Source: Desulfomonile tiedjei (GTDB lineage: Bacteria; Desulfobacterota; Desulfomonilia; Desulfomonilales; Desulfomonilaceae). Taken from it: a stretch of DNA of 64,000 nucleotides. The notes beneath the pieces are model-generated. The model made no database searches, was not told the origin of the DNA, and saw only the letters and a program-made list of their open reading frames with translations. The translations under genes were made by a program, and so were the position numbers. Where the stretch lies: NCBI GenBank assembly GCA_016218715.1, contig JACRDG010000121.1, positions 1-64,000 of the forward strand. The letters are read 5' to 3'. Of the stretch, positions 32,822-40,762 are shown one piece after another (the stretch's first letter is position 1; every line of letters begins with the position of its first letter).

Positions 32822-33817
32822 GTGATGGGCGGGAAATTTAACCGAAAAGACTTCTTGGATGCCCTTTTCTTCAGGTATTGCCGCGACGTGGGCGGCTTCA
32901 TCATGGTGCGAACGTCCGACCAGCACAACGTCAAGAGTAGTACACGCTATTTTCCCAAGCCCGACGCACTCGCGCGCGAGCAGTTCGGACAGGATCAGAA
33001 CGTGCTCTTCGGTGTTTGCCCGCGTGAGAAAATGAAACCGGGAAAAGAGCATATCCGGCATGTCATCGCGATCTGGGCAGGGCTCGATATCGGGCCGGAC
33101 GGCTATTCCGGCAAGGAGAGGCATTTCGCGACCGACAGACTGGCGATCATGGCGGTTAAGAGTTTCCCTCTGCAACCGTCCGCGGTGGTGCTTTCAGGCC
33201 GAGGATTGCATCTGTATTGGCTGCTCAAAGACGTCAAGGAGGTTTCCGATCCGGAGGTCACGGAAAACGTGCTCCGACGTATAGCCGAGTTCTTCCAATG
33301 CGGGTCGGAAGTCGGCCTGGATTCCGTTTTGAGACTCCCCGAAACCTGGAACCCAAAGCATATGGGACATCCGCTAGAATGCCGAGTGCAGCATCTGGAC
33401 ACCTCCTTGCGTTACGATTTTCGTGAACTCGAAGAGGTCGACGTCCGGATGATTATCCCCTCGAAACGCCCGCCGAAAGTTCAACAGCCTCTACCACCGA
33501 TCGCTCACGGTCGCGTCACGGTCGTTCGCGACAGCGAGGAACCTCCTCCGTCCGTCGCCGAAGCCGACGACCTCGACAGCCCGTCTGAAGCAGTCGCGTC
33601 GATCGTTGAGGCTTTGGAAGGTAGACACAAGAACGGGTTCCCGGAATATGTCGGCGAGCCGGAGGTCGAGGCAACTCCCGGAAGCTCCGGACCGGATATG
33701 GAAGGACTCGTAGACCGGTTTATCGACACTTTTTCCGACAGGCTTCTGGACAAACTTGCGGACCGGATTGTGGAAAAGCTCCTTGAACGGCTTCCCATTT
33801 CCGGCGCGAAACAGTGA
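32822..33817 (+). CDS. RepB/AEP primase-like protein, orphan
   Basis: A 331-residue protein starting at GTG 32822 (ATG 32825 is alternative). Residues about 10-210 resemble the archaeo-eukaryotic primase-like domain of RepB-type and phage primases: VIAIWAGLDIGPDG in the place of the first metal-binding acidic motif, and SAVVLSGRGLHLYWLLKDV, the serine-glycine-histidine motif of that fold. The second half is acidic and disordered (about 225-290) and ends in an amphipathic helix (DMEGLVDRFIDTFSDRLLDK). No helicase, recombinase or phage gene stands nearby, so a mobile-element relic or a domesticated repair primase are both possible. It ends convergent with the hydratase-like gene, with repeat copy D between. 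Confidence 0.65.
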   Translation: MMGGKFNRKDFLDALFFRYCRDVGGFIMVRTSDQHNVKSSTRYFPKPDALAREQFGQDQNVLFGVCPREKMKPGKEHIRHVIAIWAGLDIGPDGYSGKERHFATDRLAIMAVKSFPLQPSAVVLSGRGLHLYWLLKDVKEVSDPEVTENVLRRIAEFFQCGSEVGLDSVLRLPETWNPKHMGHPLECRVQHLDTSLRYDFRELEEVDVRMIIPSKRPPKVQQPLPPIAHGRVTVVRDSEEPPPSVAEADDLDSPSEAVASIVEALEGRHKNGFPEYVGEPEVEATPGSSGPDMEGLVDRFIDTFSDRLLDKLADRIVEKLLERLPISGAKQ

Positions 33818-33849
33818 AAGTCGGTCATGCTCAGTCGCAATCCTAAAGA

Positions 33850-33922
33850 GTAACCTTGGGGGGGAACTTATTTGTGCAAAGAGGTTCCCCCCAGATTATT
33901 TCTTTGAAAACGAATCGGTATC
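33850..33922 (+). repeat. Palindromic 3'-end repeat, copy D
   Basis: A perfect nine-base stem GGGGGGAAC (33859) / GTTCCCCCC (33884) with TTATTTGTGCAAAGAG in the loop, then TTTCTTTGAAAACGAATCGG and TAT. It lies between the convergent primase-like and hydratase-like genes and ends 12 bases before the stop codon of the latter. Confidence 0.7.
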
Positions 33923-33933
33923 ACCCTTTCACG

Positions 33934-34773
33934 CTATTTGACGCTCCAGGAGAGCTTGCCGAGCGGTCCCCAGTTCCCTTCGTACGATCCGGGCTTACCG
34001 GGGATCATGTTCCCCATCGCGCCGGTGATGAGGATGTGTCCCGGTTCCAGCGTCCAACCTTCTGAGACTGCTCCGTTCACCAGCCAGAGCAGCGCCTTCC
34101 ATTGGTCGCCCATGGCGTCCGCGGCCTTGCCCTGGTTCACTTCCTTCCCGTCCAGGTTCAGCGTCACGGTCACCTGACTCACGTCCACCGCGGAGACCGG
34201 AACCTTCTTGCCGACAATGTACTGAGCGCATCCCACCGCGTCGCAGACGAGGTCGGTTCCTTTGAGATTCTTCATGTCCGCGAAGCGGATGTCGGGCAAC
34301 TCCACCGCGGGGAACACTTCGGAGATCATTGTCTTCAAGGCGTCCACGTCCTTGACCGGTTCGGAGATCTTTCGGCCCACCACGTACCCGATCTCCGTTT
34401 CGATAAACAGCCGATTGAACTGCTTGGGATCCACCGCCGCGGCAGGTGCCAGTTCGCCGGATTTGAAGAGCGGACCGAGCAGGGGTTTATCCATGCCGAA
34501 TTTTTTCTGCCCTGCTTCTGAGGTGAGACCTGCCTTGAAACCGCTGACCCGGTCGCCTTTGGCGAGGATCGCCTTGGCGAGGCTTTTCTGAATGGCATAC
34601 GCCTTTTCTGTGGACAGGTCAGGCACCATAGCCGATGGGAGCGGGGCCGGCTTCACGGCCGTGCGCGCGTCCATGAGAGCCTTGACCGCCTCGTCGTTTC
34701 CAGCCCACGACGCAGCTCCAAAGATCAGGAGCAAACCAAGGAGAAAGACGATCGCACCGGAAAATCTTTTCAT
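33934..34773 (-). CDS. Exported 2-keto-4-pentenoate hydratase-like protein
   Basis: A 279-residue protein with an N-terminal signal peptide (RFSGAIVFLLGLLLIFGAAS, cleavage near WAG-ND) followed by a domain of the fumarylacetoacetase / 2-oxopent-4-enoate hydratase family (MhpD/HpaH type). Family features: EKAYAIQKSLAKAILAKGDR, VSGFKAGLTSEAGQKKFGMD, the metal-site region FIETEIGYVV, and the later EVFPAVELPDIRF. In aromatic degradation the family hydrates or decarboxylates keto-acids in the cytoplasm; a secreted member is odd. An internal pair of cysteines (LVCDAVGCAQY) may form a disulfide after export. AGGAGGTG lies well placed before ATG 34773. Single gene; substrate unknown. Confidence 0.8.
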   Translation of the reverse strand: MKRFSGAIVFLLGLLLIFGAASWAGNDEAVKALMDARTAVKPAPLPSAMVPDLSTEKAYAIQKSLAKAILAKGDRVSGFKAGLTSEAGQKKFGMDKPLLGPLFKSGELAPAAAVDPKQFNRLFIETEIGYVVGRKISEPVKDVDALKTMISEVFPAVELPDIRFADMKNLKGTDLVCDAVGCAQYIVGKKVPVSAVDVSQVTVTLNLDGKEVNQGKAADAMGDQWKALLWLVNGAVSEGWTLEPGHILITGAMGNMIPGKPGSYEGNWGPLGKLSWSVK

Positions 34774-34962
34774 CGCACACCTCCTGCCTGCGTGAAACGC
34801 GGTTTGGTGAAGCGCTCCGAACGTCCCGAAACGGGCTCACCCACAGCCGACGCCCGGAACTCCCCATGGGATCGATAGCGATTGCATAGCCACATCGTGG
34901 GTCTCCAGTTTATCTCAGACAGCCGCGGTCGGGAACTGATTTTCTCGTGGCAACGACCGATC

Positions 34963-34991
34963 TTGACACCTCGGGCGCGTTCCCCTATCCT
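34963..34991 (+). promoter_or_regulatory. Sigma-70 promoter of the PfkB kinase gene
   Basis: TTGACA at 34963 and TATCCT at 34986, spacer exactly 17 bases, 44 bases ahead of the start codon. Confidence 0.6.
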
Positions 34992-35034
34992 ACCCGATCC
35001 AGGAGCCTTTCCCAATTCAGCGAGGAGCAACGAC

Positions 35035-35976
35035 ATGCGCATCTTGATCTCCGGTTCACTGGCCTTCGACAGGATCATGGACTTCCCCGACAGGTTTTCC
35101 AATCATATCCTCCCGGACAAGATCCATGTGCTCAACGTCTGCTTCGTGGTGAACGGAATGGAGGAGAAATTCGGCGGCACCGCGGGGAACATCGCGTATA
35201 ACCTCGCGCTCCTCGAGGAACGGCCGCTCATCCTGGCCACCGCGGGTAAGGACTTCGACAGCTACGAGACGTGGCTGAAAGGCCTCGGACTTCCCCTTGA
35301 CGGGATCCGGCGAGTTCCCACCGAATTCACTGCGGGCGCGTACATCACCACGGACAAGGCGGACAACCAAATCACAGGTTTCAATCCCGGCGCCATGAGG
35401 CATCAGTGCCTGTACCCGATTGACGGTGAAGATCCCGCGAATACCCTCGCGATCGTCGCACCCGGAAACCCCGAAGACATGCTCGCGTATTCGAAAGCCT
35501 ATCAGGAGCGCTCAATTCCTTACATCTTCGATCCGGGCCAACAGATCCCCGTGCTCCCGAAAGACCGCCTGATCGAGATGATCACGGGTTCCCGGTTGCT
35601 GATTTCCAATGACTACGAATTGGAAATGATTATGCGATCGACCGGCCTTGCCAGGAGCGACCTCCTCCAGAAGACTGAGGCGATCATCACAACCCTCGGA
35701 GAACGAGGCGCCGACGTGGTGACTCAGGACGGGGAAACGCGAATTCCCGCGGTCAACGTATCCCGCGTGCTGGACCCGACCGGCGCGGGTGATGCATTCC
35801 GAGCGGGGCTGCTGAAAGGCATGGTGAGCGGCAAGGATATGATTGACGCCGCGCGCATGGGCGCAGTCTCCGCAAGCTTCGGGCTGGAATGCCAGGGAAC
35901 CCAGTGCCACCGATTTACCCTGGCTGACTTCTGGGCCCGTTTTGAAGAGACCTTCGGAACGGCCGCCTCCTGTTAA
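35035..35976 (+). CDS. PfkB-family carbohydrate/nucleoside kinase
   Basis: A 313-residue cytoplasmic kinase. GAGGAG at 35022 lies seven bases ahead of ATG 35035; the frame is open upstream to 34882 across the promoter, which rules out the longer form. Signatures: GGTAGNIAYNLALLEERPLIL near residue 45 (first PfkB signature region) and DPTGAGDAFRAGLLKGM near 240 with the catalytic Asp of GAGD (second signature). The glycine-rich start ISGSLAFDRIMDF and the ITGFNPGAM lid region point to the adenosine-kinase/ribokinase-like subgroup. It would phosphorylate a sugar or nucleoside; which one is not clear. Monocistronic. Confidence 0.9.
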   Translation: MRILISGSLAFDRIMDFPDRFSNHILPDKIHVLNVCFVVNGMEEKFGGTAGNIAYNLALLEERPLILATAGKDFDSYETWLKGLGLPLDGIRRVPTEFTAGAYITTDKADNQITGFNPGAMRHQCLYPIDGEDPANTLAIVAPGNPEDMLAYSKAYQERSIPYIFDPGQQIPVLPKDRLIEMITGSRLLISNDYELEMIMRSTGLARSDLLQKTEAIITTLGERGADVVTQDGETRIPAVNVSRVLDPTGAGDAFRAGLLKGMVSGKDMIDAARMGAVSASFGLECQGTQCHRFTLADFWARFEETFGTAASC

Positions 35977-36039
35977 ACGAATCATAAGGCATTCTTGGTA
36001 CACCTTTGCATAAAGTCGGTGTCGGATTGGGGGACGGCT

Positions 36040-36242
36040 TGCTCTGCCCGTGTCTTGTCGGAAGCATTGCTGGGCAAGGCAGCAGTAGCACTCATGCGAG
36101 CAGCCGGGATTCGGCAACCGGCATAGCTCCGATGGAGGGGACTGCCTCCGGAAGAGTGACCGGCAAGATGCCGGCCCCACTGAACAGCCAAGAACGGGGA
36201 CCACAAGGGAAACACCATATTTGTGAAACGCAGTACTTAGTG
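36040..36242. repeat. Composite repeat between convergent genes
   Basis: Contains a GCATTGCTGGGCAAGGCAGC unit (36064), GACCGGCAAGATGCCGGCC with CACTGAACAGCCAAG (36158-36191) and the end motif TTTGTGAAACGCAGTACTTA (36220-36239). The order of modules is the same as at 28739-28855. It separates the kinase gene from the unknown gene at 36279. Confidence 0.6.
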
Positions 36243-36278
36243 GAGAGTTCGGGGGAGGGAAACGGAGGAAGACTGCTG

Positions 36279-37286
36279 CTAGTGCAGTTCCTTGTGGCGG
36301 TCTATGTTCTTGAAGTACTCGACCTCATTGAGGGAGAGCAAGTCTTCCAGGAGACCCGTCTCGCCGATTATCTTCTCGATCTGATCGGCAAAAAATTGTC
36401 GGAGGACGCGGTTCTGTCCCGCGGTCCTTCTATCCTTGTTCTTGTAGAAGGCCTTGAGGTAGATGTGAATTCGGGCATAGCAGTTTTCGAGCTGGTCGAG
36501 ATCTTCCCGCACCATTTGCTCGTAGATTTCAGCGCGGGGAATGTCCGGGTTGTTTTCGAGCATCATGCGCTTTTTCTGAATTCGTTCGCTTCGGGAGACC
36601 ACGTGTCCGACGTACTGGTTGATTTCCGCGAACATACTGTCGTCGGCCATAACCTGCAGGATGTTGTCCTGGGATCCCGCTTTCCCCCCCAGCGCGGCAG
36701 ATGAGGCTCGGAGCGTGGGTTCCTCGTTGTCTTTCCAGGGTTCGTCCTCATCCGCGTTCTTGGAGAGAGCCAGCTTTTCCAATCTCCTGGTTACTCCTTC
36801 ACCCAGGAAAGACTGCACCCTGTCCACCAGGCGTTTGAGCTGGTTCCCGTACAGGGTGGTCAGTATCCGGTATCCGACATCCATGGAGCTGCTTAGCATT
36901 GAGAACACGGCCACCGTGCGTCGATCCTCCAGAGATATCAACTGGAGCATGATCTCCTGGACCGTCGAGGTGAGCATGAATTTAAAGCTCTTCCCCCCAT
37001 CGGCCATTTTCTTCGCATAGACGCGGAAGTTTTCGGCAGCGGGATCGGGGCGAGCCTCAAATTGGAACCCCACCACCAAACGACCCGGGAGGTTGAGGAT
37101 TTTTGCTGCGGTTTCCGGGCCCATTTTGCTCCGTTCAAGGGAAAACAATTCGCGCAGGCGTTCGCCCTTGAGCGCATTATCCGTGAACGCGTTAATCCTG
37201 TTCTGCGCCTCCCCGATGATCATCGCGTACTTGTCATCTATGGTCAGGTCCGGAATTATCTGAATTGCTAAGCTCGCGGAATCCAT
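36279..37286 (-). CDS. Conserved-looking soluble protein of unknown function
   Basis: A 335-residue mostly helical protein without signal peptide or membrane segment. It begins MDSASLAIQIIPDLTIDDKY and includes VGFQFEARPDPAAENFRVYA, a run MLTSTVQEIMLQLISLEDRR and a helical second half with many charged residues. I recognise no family. It lies 45 bases downstream of the PAC2 gene on the same strand, so the pair is probably an operon and the function may be linked. Start ATG 37286 has no strong Shine-Dalgarno site (TTGGAC only), which fits coupling to the upstream gene. Confidence 0.65.
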   Translation of the reverse strand: MDSASLAIQIIPDLTIDDKYAMIIGEAQNRINAFTDNALKGERLRELFSLERSKMGPETAAKILNLPGRLVVGFQFEARPDPAAENFRVYAKKMADGGKSFKFMLTSTVQEIMLQLISLEDRRTVAVFSMLSSSMDVGYRILTTLYGNQLKRLVDRVQSFLGEGVTRRLEKLALSKNADEDEPWKDNEEPTLRASSAALGGKAGSQDNILQVMADDSMFAEINQYVGHVVSRSERIQKKRMMLENNPDIPRAEIYEQMVREDLDQLENCYARIHIYLKAFYKNKDRRTAGQNRVLRQFFADQIEKIIGETGLLEDLLSLNEVEYFKNIDRHKELH

Positions 37287-37330
37287 ACTTCAAATCCAGG
37301 TCCAGCAAAGTTTGGAGATCACGATTCCCA

Positions 37331-38215
37331 TCATTCCGGGTCCTTCTTGGAATCTCGGTGTAAGAAGTCGTCGAGGTGAATGACTTTTTCGGCACGGGAC
37401 GACACATCCGGTGACCTGCCCTTGCCTTCTACGGACTCCACAAGCTGTTTCAAATTGGGGTCCCTGGAGATTGCCTCGTTGATCTTGTGGTCAAGGTCGG
37501 CCGACCGTTGCCGCAAGAGGTCCAGAGAACATTCCATCCCCGTTGCCCGGTTGAGGATCGACACTATCTTGATCACGAGCCGCGGATGTCGCTGCAGGTA
37601 AGCCGGCGCATGGCCCCACAGACTTGCCGCATCGATCCCCGCTGCTTTGCACCCCATGATGAGCAGCGAATGAATGCTGATCGGGCCGTGGTAATCGGCA
37701 CGCTGGAGACCGCGTTCAAGCCGCATGGTTCGGTCTACCACCTCGGGCGAGGAGCCTACAACGCTTACCACAGGCGGAGCCGTGTGCGGCACCGTGTCCT
37801 GAACTCCTCCCACGGTGTAGAGTTCCTCCACGCCAAGTTTTCGCGCGATCTGAAGCACCACGTCCGTATACGTGTGCCAGTTCATATGGGGTTCTCTCCC
37901 CAGGAGGAACACCATGTCTCGGCTGCTGTACGGATTGATCCAGTAGGACAGCTCGGTGGATGTGGATTCCAGGTCCACGATAATCCCGTCCTCGATGCGC
38001 GCGACCGGTCGATCGAGGCTGTAGTTCACGAACGGTTCGCCCTTTACGGTCGCCAGCAGTGTGGTTTTGAGGGTTTCCCGCAGATAGAGCAGAGTTTCCG
38101 AAGAGACGCTCGCCGCGTCAGACCACCCGTGGAAGCCAACCACGAGGTACGGGGCCCTCAAAATCGGGTTTTCGACCCACTCGACGGACGGGGAACTTTT
38201 CTCCTGTTCAATCAT
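37331..38215 (-). CDS. PAC2 family (proteasome assembly chaperone-like) protein
   Basis: A 294-residue protein of the PAC2 family, shown by LRAPYLVVGFHGWSDAASVS near the start, FLLGREPHMNWHTYTDVVLQ, ELYTVGGVQDTVPHTAPPVV and GPISIHSLLIMGCKAAGIDA, all typical positions of bacterial and archaeal PAC2 proteins. In eukaryotes PAC2 helps build proteasomes; bacterial members are of unknown function, sometimes near ATP-grasp or proteasome-like genes. ATG 38215 follows AGGGGT by eight bases and is preferred over a GTG at 38224. It heads a two-gene unit with the unknown protein at 36279; no proteasome gene is in view. Confidence 0.88.
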   Translation of the reverse strand: MIEQEKSSPSVEWVENPILRAPYLVVGFHGWSDAASVSSETLLYLRETLKTTLLATVKGEPFVNYSLDRPVARIEDGIIVDLESTSTELSYWINPYSSRDMVFLLGREPHMNWHTYTDVVLQIARKLGVEELYTVGGVQDTVPHTAPPVVSVVGSSPEVVDRTMRLERGLQRADYHGPISIHSLLIMGCKAAGIDAASLWGHAPAYLQRHPRLVIKIVSILNRATGMECSLDLLRQRSADLDHKINEAISRDPNLKQLVESVEGKGRSPDVSSRAEKVIHLDDFLHRDSKKDPE

Positions 38216-38359
38216 TCGAGGCACCCCTAATTCACGCGCTTATTCTACCCTGCTTCGCTCATCCAGATCAAGAACGGAAGCAACCCTTACCACTTCGGTG
38301 AGGGCTGCGTAATCGGGTTATTCGGCATCATGCCGAGGCGGAGAATGCCGGAACGCCTG

Positions 38360-39187
38360 TCAGGGTTTCTCTCCGTATGGTCGCAGATCCAGCGTCACGC
38401 TGGTGAGGCCCAGGGCTGTTAGCCGAGAGACGATTTCTTGCCGAATCTCCTTCCGCTGCAAAATGGTTGAGATTCCGGCCTCATCGGTCACCACTCGGCC
38501 CAGGGAGCCGTGTATCCGTAACCGGATCAGCCCCAATCCGTAGGTTCTCAGTACCGACTCGCCGCGTTGCACGATCTCCAGCGCCTCGACGGTTATCGGA
38601 GCACCTGCGGCAATTCGCGTGGCAAGGCACGGTTGCGCCTGCTTTTCTGCAAGGTCGTGGAAGCCTTCCTCTCGCAAGATCTCCCTGATTTCCTCTTTGG
38701 TGAGCCCCGCATCAGCGAGAGGCGTTCCGATACCGAGTTCCTCGAGAGCGCGCATTCCCGGCCGGTCGGCCGGATCGTCGTCGGACTGGGTCCCGTCGAA
38801 CAACGCGGCACAGCCCAGTCGCCGAGCAAGCGATTGTAAGGATCGGTACCTGATACTCTTGCAAACATAGCAGCGGTCCGGTGGATTCCTCACGAACGAC
38901 GGATCCTCGCATTCGTCCGTGGGAATAACGAGATGCTCCACGTTCAGCCCGTGTGCAAAGATCCTCGCAGCATATTCCTCTTCAGGAATCGACGTAGGGG
39001 AAGTCGCGGTCACCGCAACGACTCGGTCGGGCCCGAGGGTCTGAACCGTTTCCCAAAGGAGCAGACTCGAATCCACCCCGCCGGAGAACCCGATAATGAC
39101 GCGGCCGTTGGCTTCACTGGCCGCGACCCTACCGATGATCTCGCGCAGGAGCTGCTCCTTTCGCTCTATTCCGGTCGATCGCGCCAC
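38360..39187 (-). CDS. larE: LarE-like ATP-dependent sacrificial sulfur transferase
   Basis: A 275-residue PP-loop enzyme. The ATP site is FSGGVDSS at 34-41. Cysteines 106 and 109 (PPDRCYVCKS) and 187 (AQPCLATRI) are placed like the three cysteines of LarE; in some LarE proteins these bind a [4Fe-4S] cluster that carries the sulfur, in others one cysteine is consumed. LarE thiolates the nickel-pincer precursor used by lactate racemase and related enzymes. The frame extends to a TTG at 39301, but GGAGG stands nine bases ahead of GTG 39187 and this gives the usual family length. LarB, LarC and LarA are not in the window. It sits just downstream of mnmA, another PP-loop sulfur-transfer gene. Confidence 0.85.
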   Translation of the reverse strand: MARSTGIERKEQLLREIIGRVAASEANGRVIIGFSGGVDSSLLLWETVQTLGPDRVVAVTATSPTSIPEEEYAARIFAHGLNVEHLVIPTDECEDPSFVRNPPDRCYVCKSIRYRSLQSLARRLGCAALFDGTQSDDDPADRPGMRALEELGIGTPLADAGLTKEEIREILREEGFHDLAEKQAQPCLATRIAAGAPITVEALEIVQRGESVLRTYGLGLIRLRIHGSLGRVVTDEAGISTILQRKEIRQEIVSRLTALGLTSVTLDLRPYGEKP

Positions 39188-39303
39188 GGTAATCTGCCTC
39201 CACAAGGTGAATTCGTGTTGCGCTGCCACCAATGCGGTTTCGAGACACTTGTCTGGAGAGAACTTCTTTGGAACGAAAGTATCTCCCCGCACCCTCTCCA
39301 ATA

Positions 39304-40431
39304 TTAGTCACTCAAATCCGAACCGGTATTGCGCCAGGCAGTGTCGATCCACCCGCCGCAGACGACTCTTTCTCCAGCATAGAGGACCGCGAATTGACCC
39401 GGGGCAATTCCCGCCTGAGGCACGTCCAATCGGAGTTCCGCCGTGTCATGGACAGAGGCAATCACCGTGGACGAAGCAGGCTTCGCGGTGGACCGTACCT
39501 TGACCCGAAACTGCGCCCCAATGACGAGCGGAGCGGCAGTTAGAAGATTGATGCCTCGAATGCGCACGAGGTCGGCCAGACTCTCTTCTCGTGTCCCGAT
39601 AACCACGGTGTTGGTCCGCGGGTCGATGCGGATAACGTAGTACGGTTCCGGTCCGCACACCCCCAAGCCTCTGCGCTGCCCCACCGTATACCCGGTAATG
39701 CCTCGATGCTTGCCCAGCACGCTACCCCGCAGGTCCGTTATGGGTCCCGGCCGAGGCTCGATCCCGTGCTGCATGAGGAAAGCCCGGTAGTCCCCTTCAG
39801 GAACGAAACAGAGTTCCTGTGATTCCTCTGATTGCCACACCGAGATCCCTTGACGTCTTAAGAAATCCCGAACAGCCGACTTGGTATGGATCCCCAGCGG
39901 AAACATGCACTGCCTGAGCATGTCGCGCGTCAACAGAGCCAAAAAGTACGACTGATCTTTCTTCCGATCGATTCCCCGTAGAAGTTCGGGCCCGTCGTCG
40001 CCGTCGGCTATACGCGCATAGTGGCCGGTGGCTATCCGATCGAAACCCAGAGCCTGCACGCGCTCGAAGAGCAAGGCCAGCTTGATCGTCCGATTGCAGC
40101 GAGGGCAAGGCGACGGAGTGCTCCCCGACGCGTACTCCTTGACGAATGGCGTCACGATGCGATCGGCAAACTCCCGTGAGAAATCTAGCTGTTGAACCGG
40201 AACGCCGATGCTCTCTGCCGCCCTTTGGGCTTGAGGCCATGAGCGATCTGAGAGTGCATGCAGCCTCATGTGGAATCCGGCCACGTCGTGCCCCGCGGTC
40301 TTGAGCAGGAGCCCCGCGGCGGTGCTGTCCATGCCACCGCTCATGGCAAGCGCTATTCTGCGTCGCGTGCCGGTTGCATCCGTTGGCGGTTCCTGAAATG
40401 AGGGTACACGGTCCACGTTGGTACATACCAT
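39304..40431 (-). CDS. mnmA: tRNA-specific 2-thiouridylase MnmA
   Basis: A 375-residue enzyme that puts sulfur on U34 of Lys, Glu and Gln tRNAs. PP-loop AMSGGMDSTAAGLLL at 29-43 (the usual GGVDS is GGMDS here). The catalytic cysteines are in SPCPRCNR (Cys109/112) and ELCFVPEGDY (Cys208), with DQSYFL, the K-SAVRDFLRRQG segment and the GQRRGLG loop of the C-terminal half all in place. Length is normal for the family. The start ATG 40431 is acceptable, although the first 20 residues before RRRIALAMSGG could be shorter in nature. It is 117 bases upstream of the preferred larE start. Confidence 0.93.
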   Translation of the reverse strand: MVCTNVDRVPSFQEPPTDATGTRRRIALAMSGGMDSTAAGLLLKTAGHDVAGFHMRLHALSDRSWPQAQRAAESIGVPVQQLDFSREFADRIVTPFVKEYASGSTPSPCPRCNRTIKLALLFERVQALGFDRIATGHYARIADGDDGPELLRGIDRKKDQSYFLALLTRDMLRQCMFPLGIHTKSAVRDFLRRQGISVWQSEESQELCFVPEGDYRAFLMQHGIEPRPGPITDLRGSVLGKHRGITGYTVGQRRGLGVCGPEPYYVIRIDPRTNTVVIGTREESLADLVRIRGINLLTAAPLVIGAQFRVKVRSTAKPASSTVIASVHDTAELRLDVPQAGIAPGQFAVLYAGERVVCGGWIDTAWRNTGSDLSD

Positions 40432-40495
40432 TGAGTATCCTGTATCTTAAGGTCGGTGCCGTATTGGTGCAACCCTTCACGGCCTCGGGAGTGCA

Positions 40496-40762
40496 GGGTG
40501 CCACTGCTGGACGAGCCAGCAGTGGCACCTATCCAAGCAGCCTCGATTCGTCCGAAATAATTTCGCCGATGAAAGGGAGTTCGACCGCCTTTGCGAAATC
40601 AGGCGCTAAGTGCACCTTTTCGCACATACGGGGGCTCCTTCGAGCCCTGCCCTTGGCTGTTCAGTGGAGCCGGCATCTTGTCGGTCCAATCAGAAATGAC
40701 AGGCAAAATTCCGGTCCCACCAAGGCCCCCGAAATGCTCGACCGAACTTGCGAAAACGAGTA
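40496..40762. repeat. Composite repeat between mnmA and the PBP gene
   Basis: Holds a GCCACTGCTGGACGAGCCAG inverted unit (40499-40529), the composite TTGGCTGTTCAGTGGAGCC plus GGCATCTTGTCGGTCC and GACAGGCAAAATTCCGGTCC (40652-40722), a CGCTAAGTGCACCTTTTCGC unit near 40602 and the end motif TTGCGAAAACGAGTACTA at 40748, whose last three bases are the PBP stop codon. No gene is seen in the gap. Confidence 0.6.
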
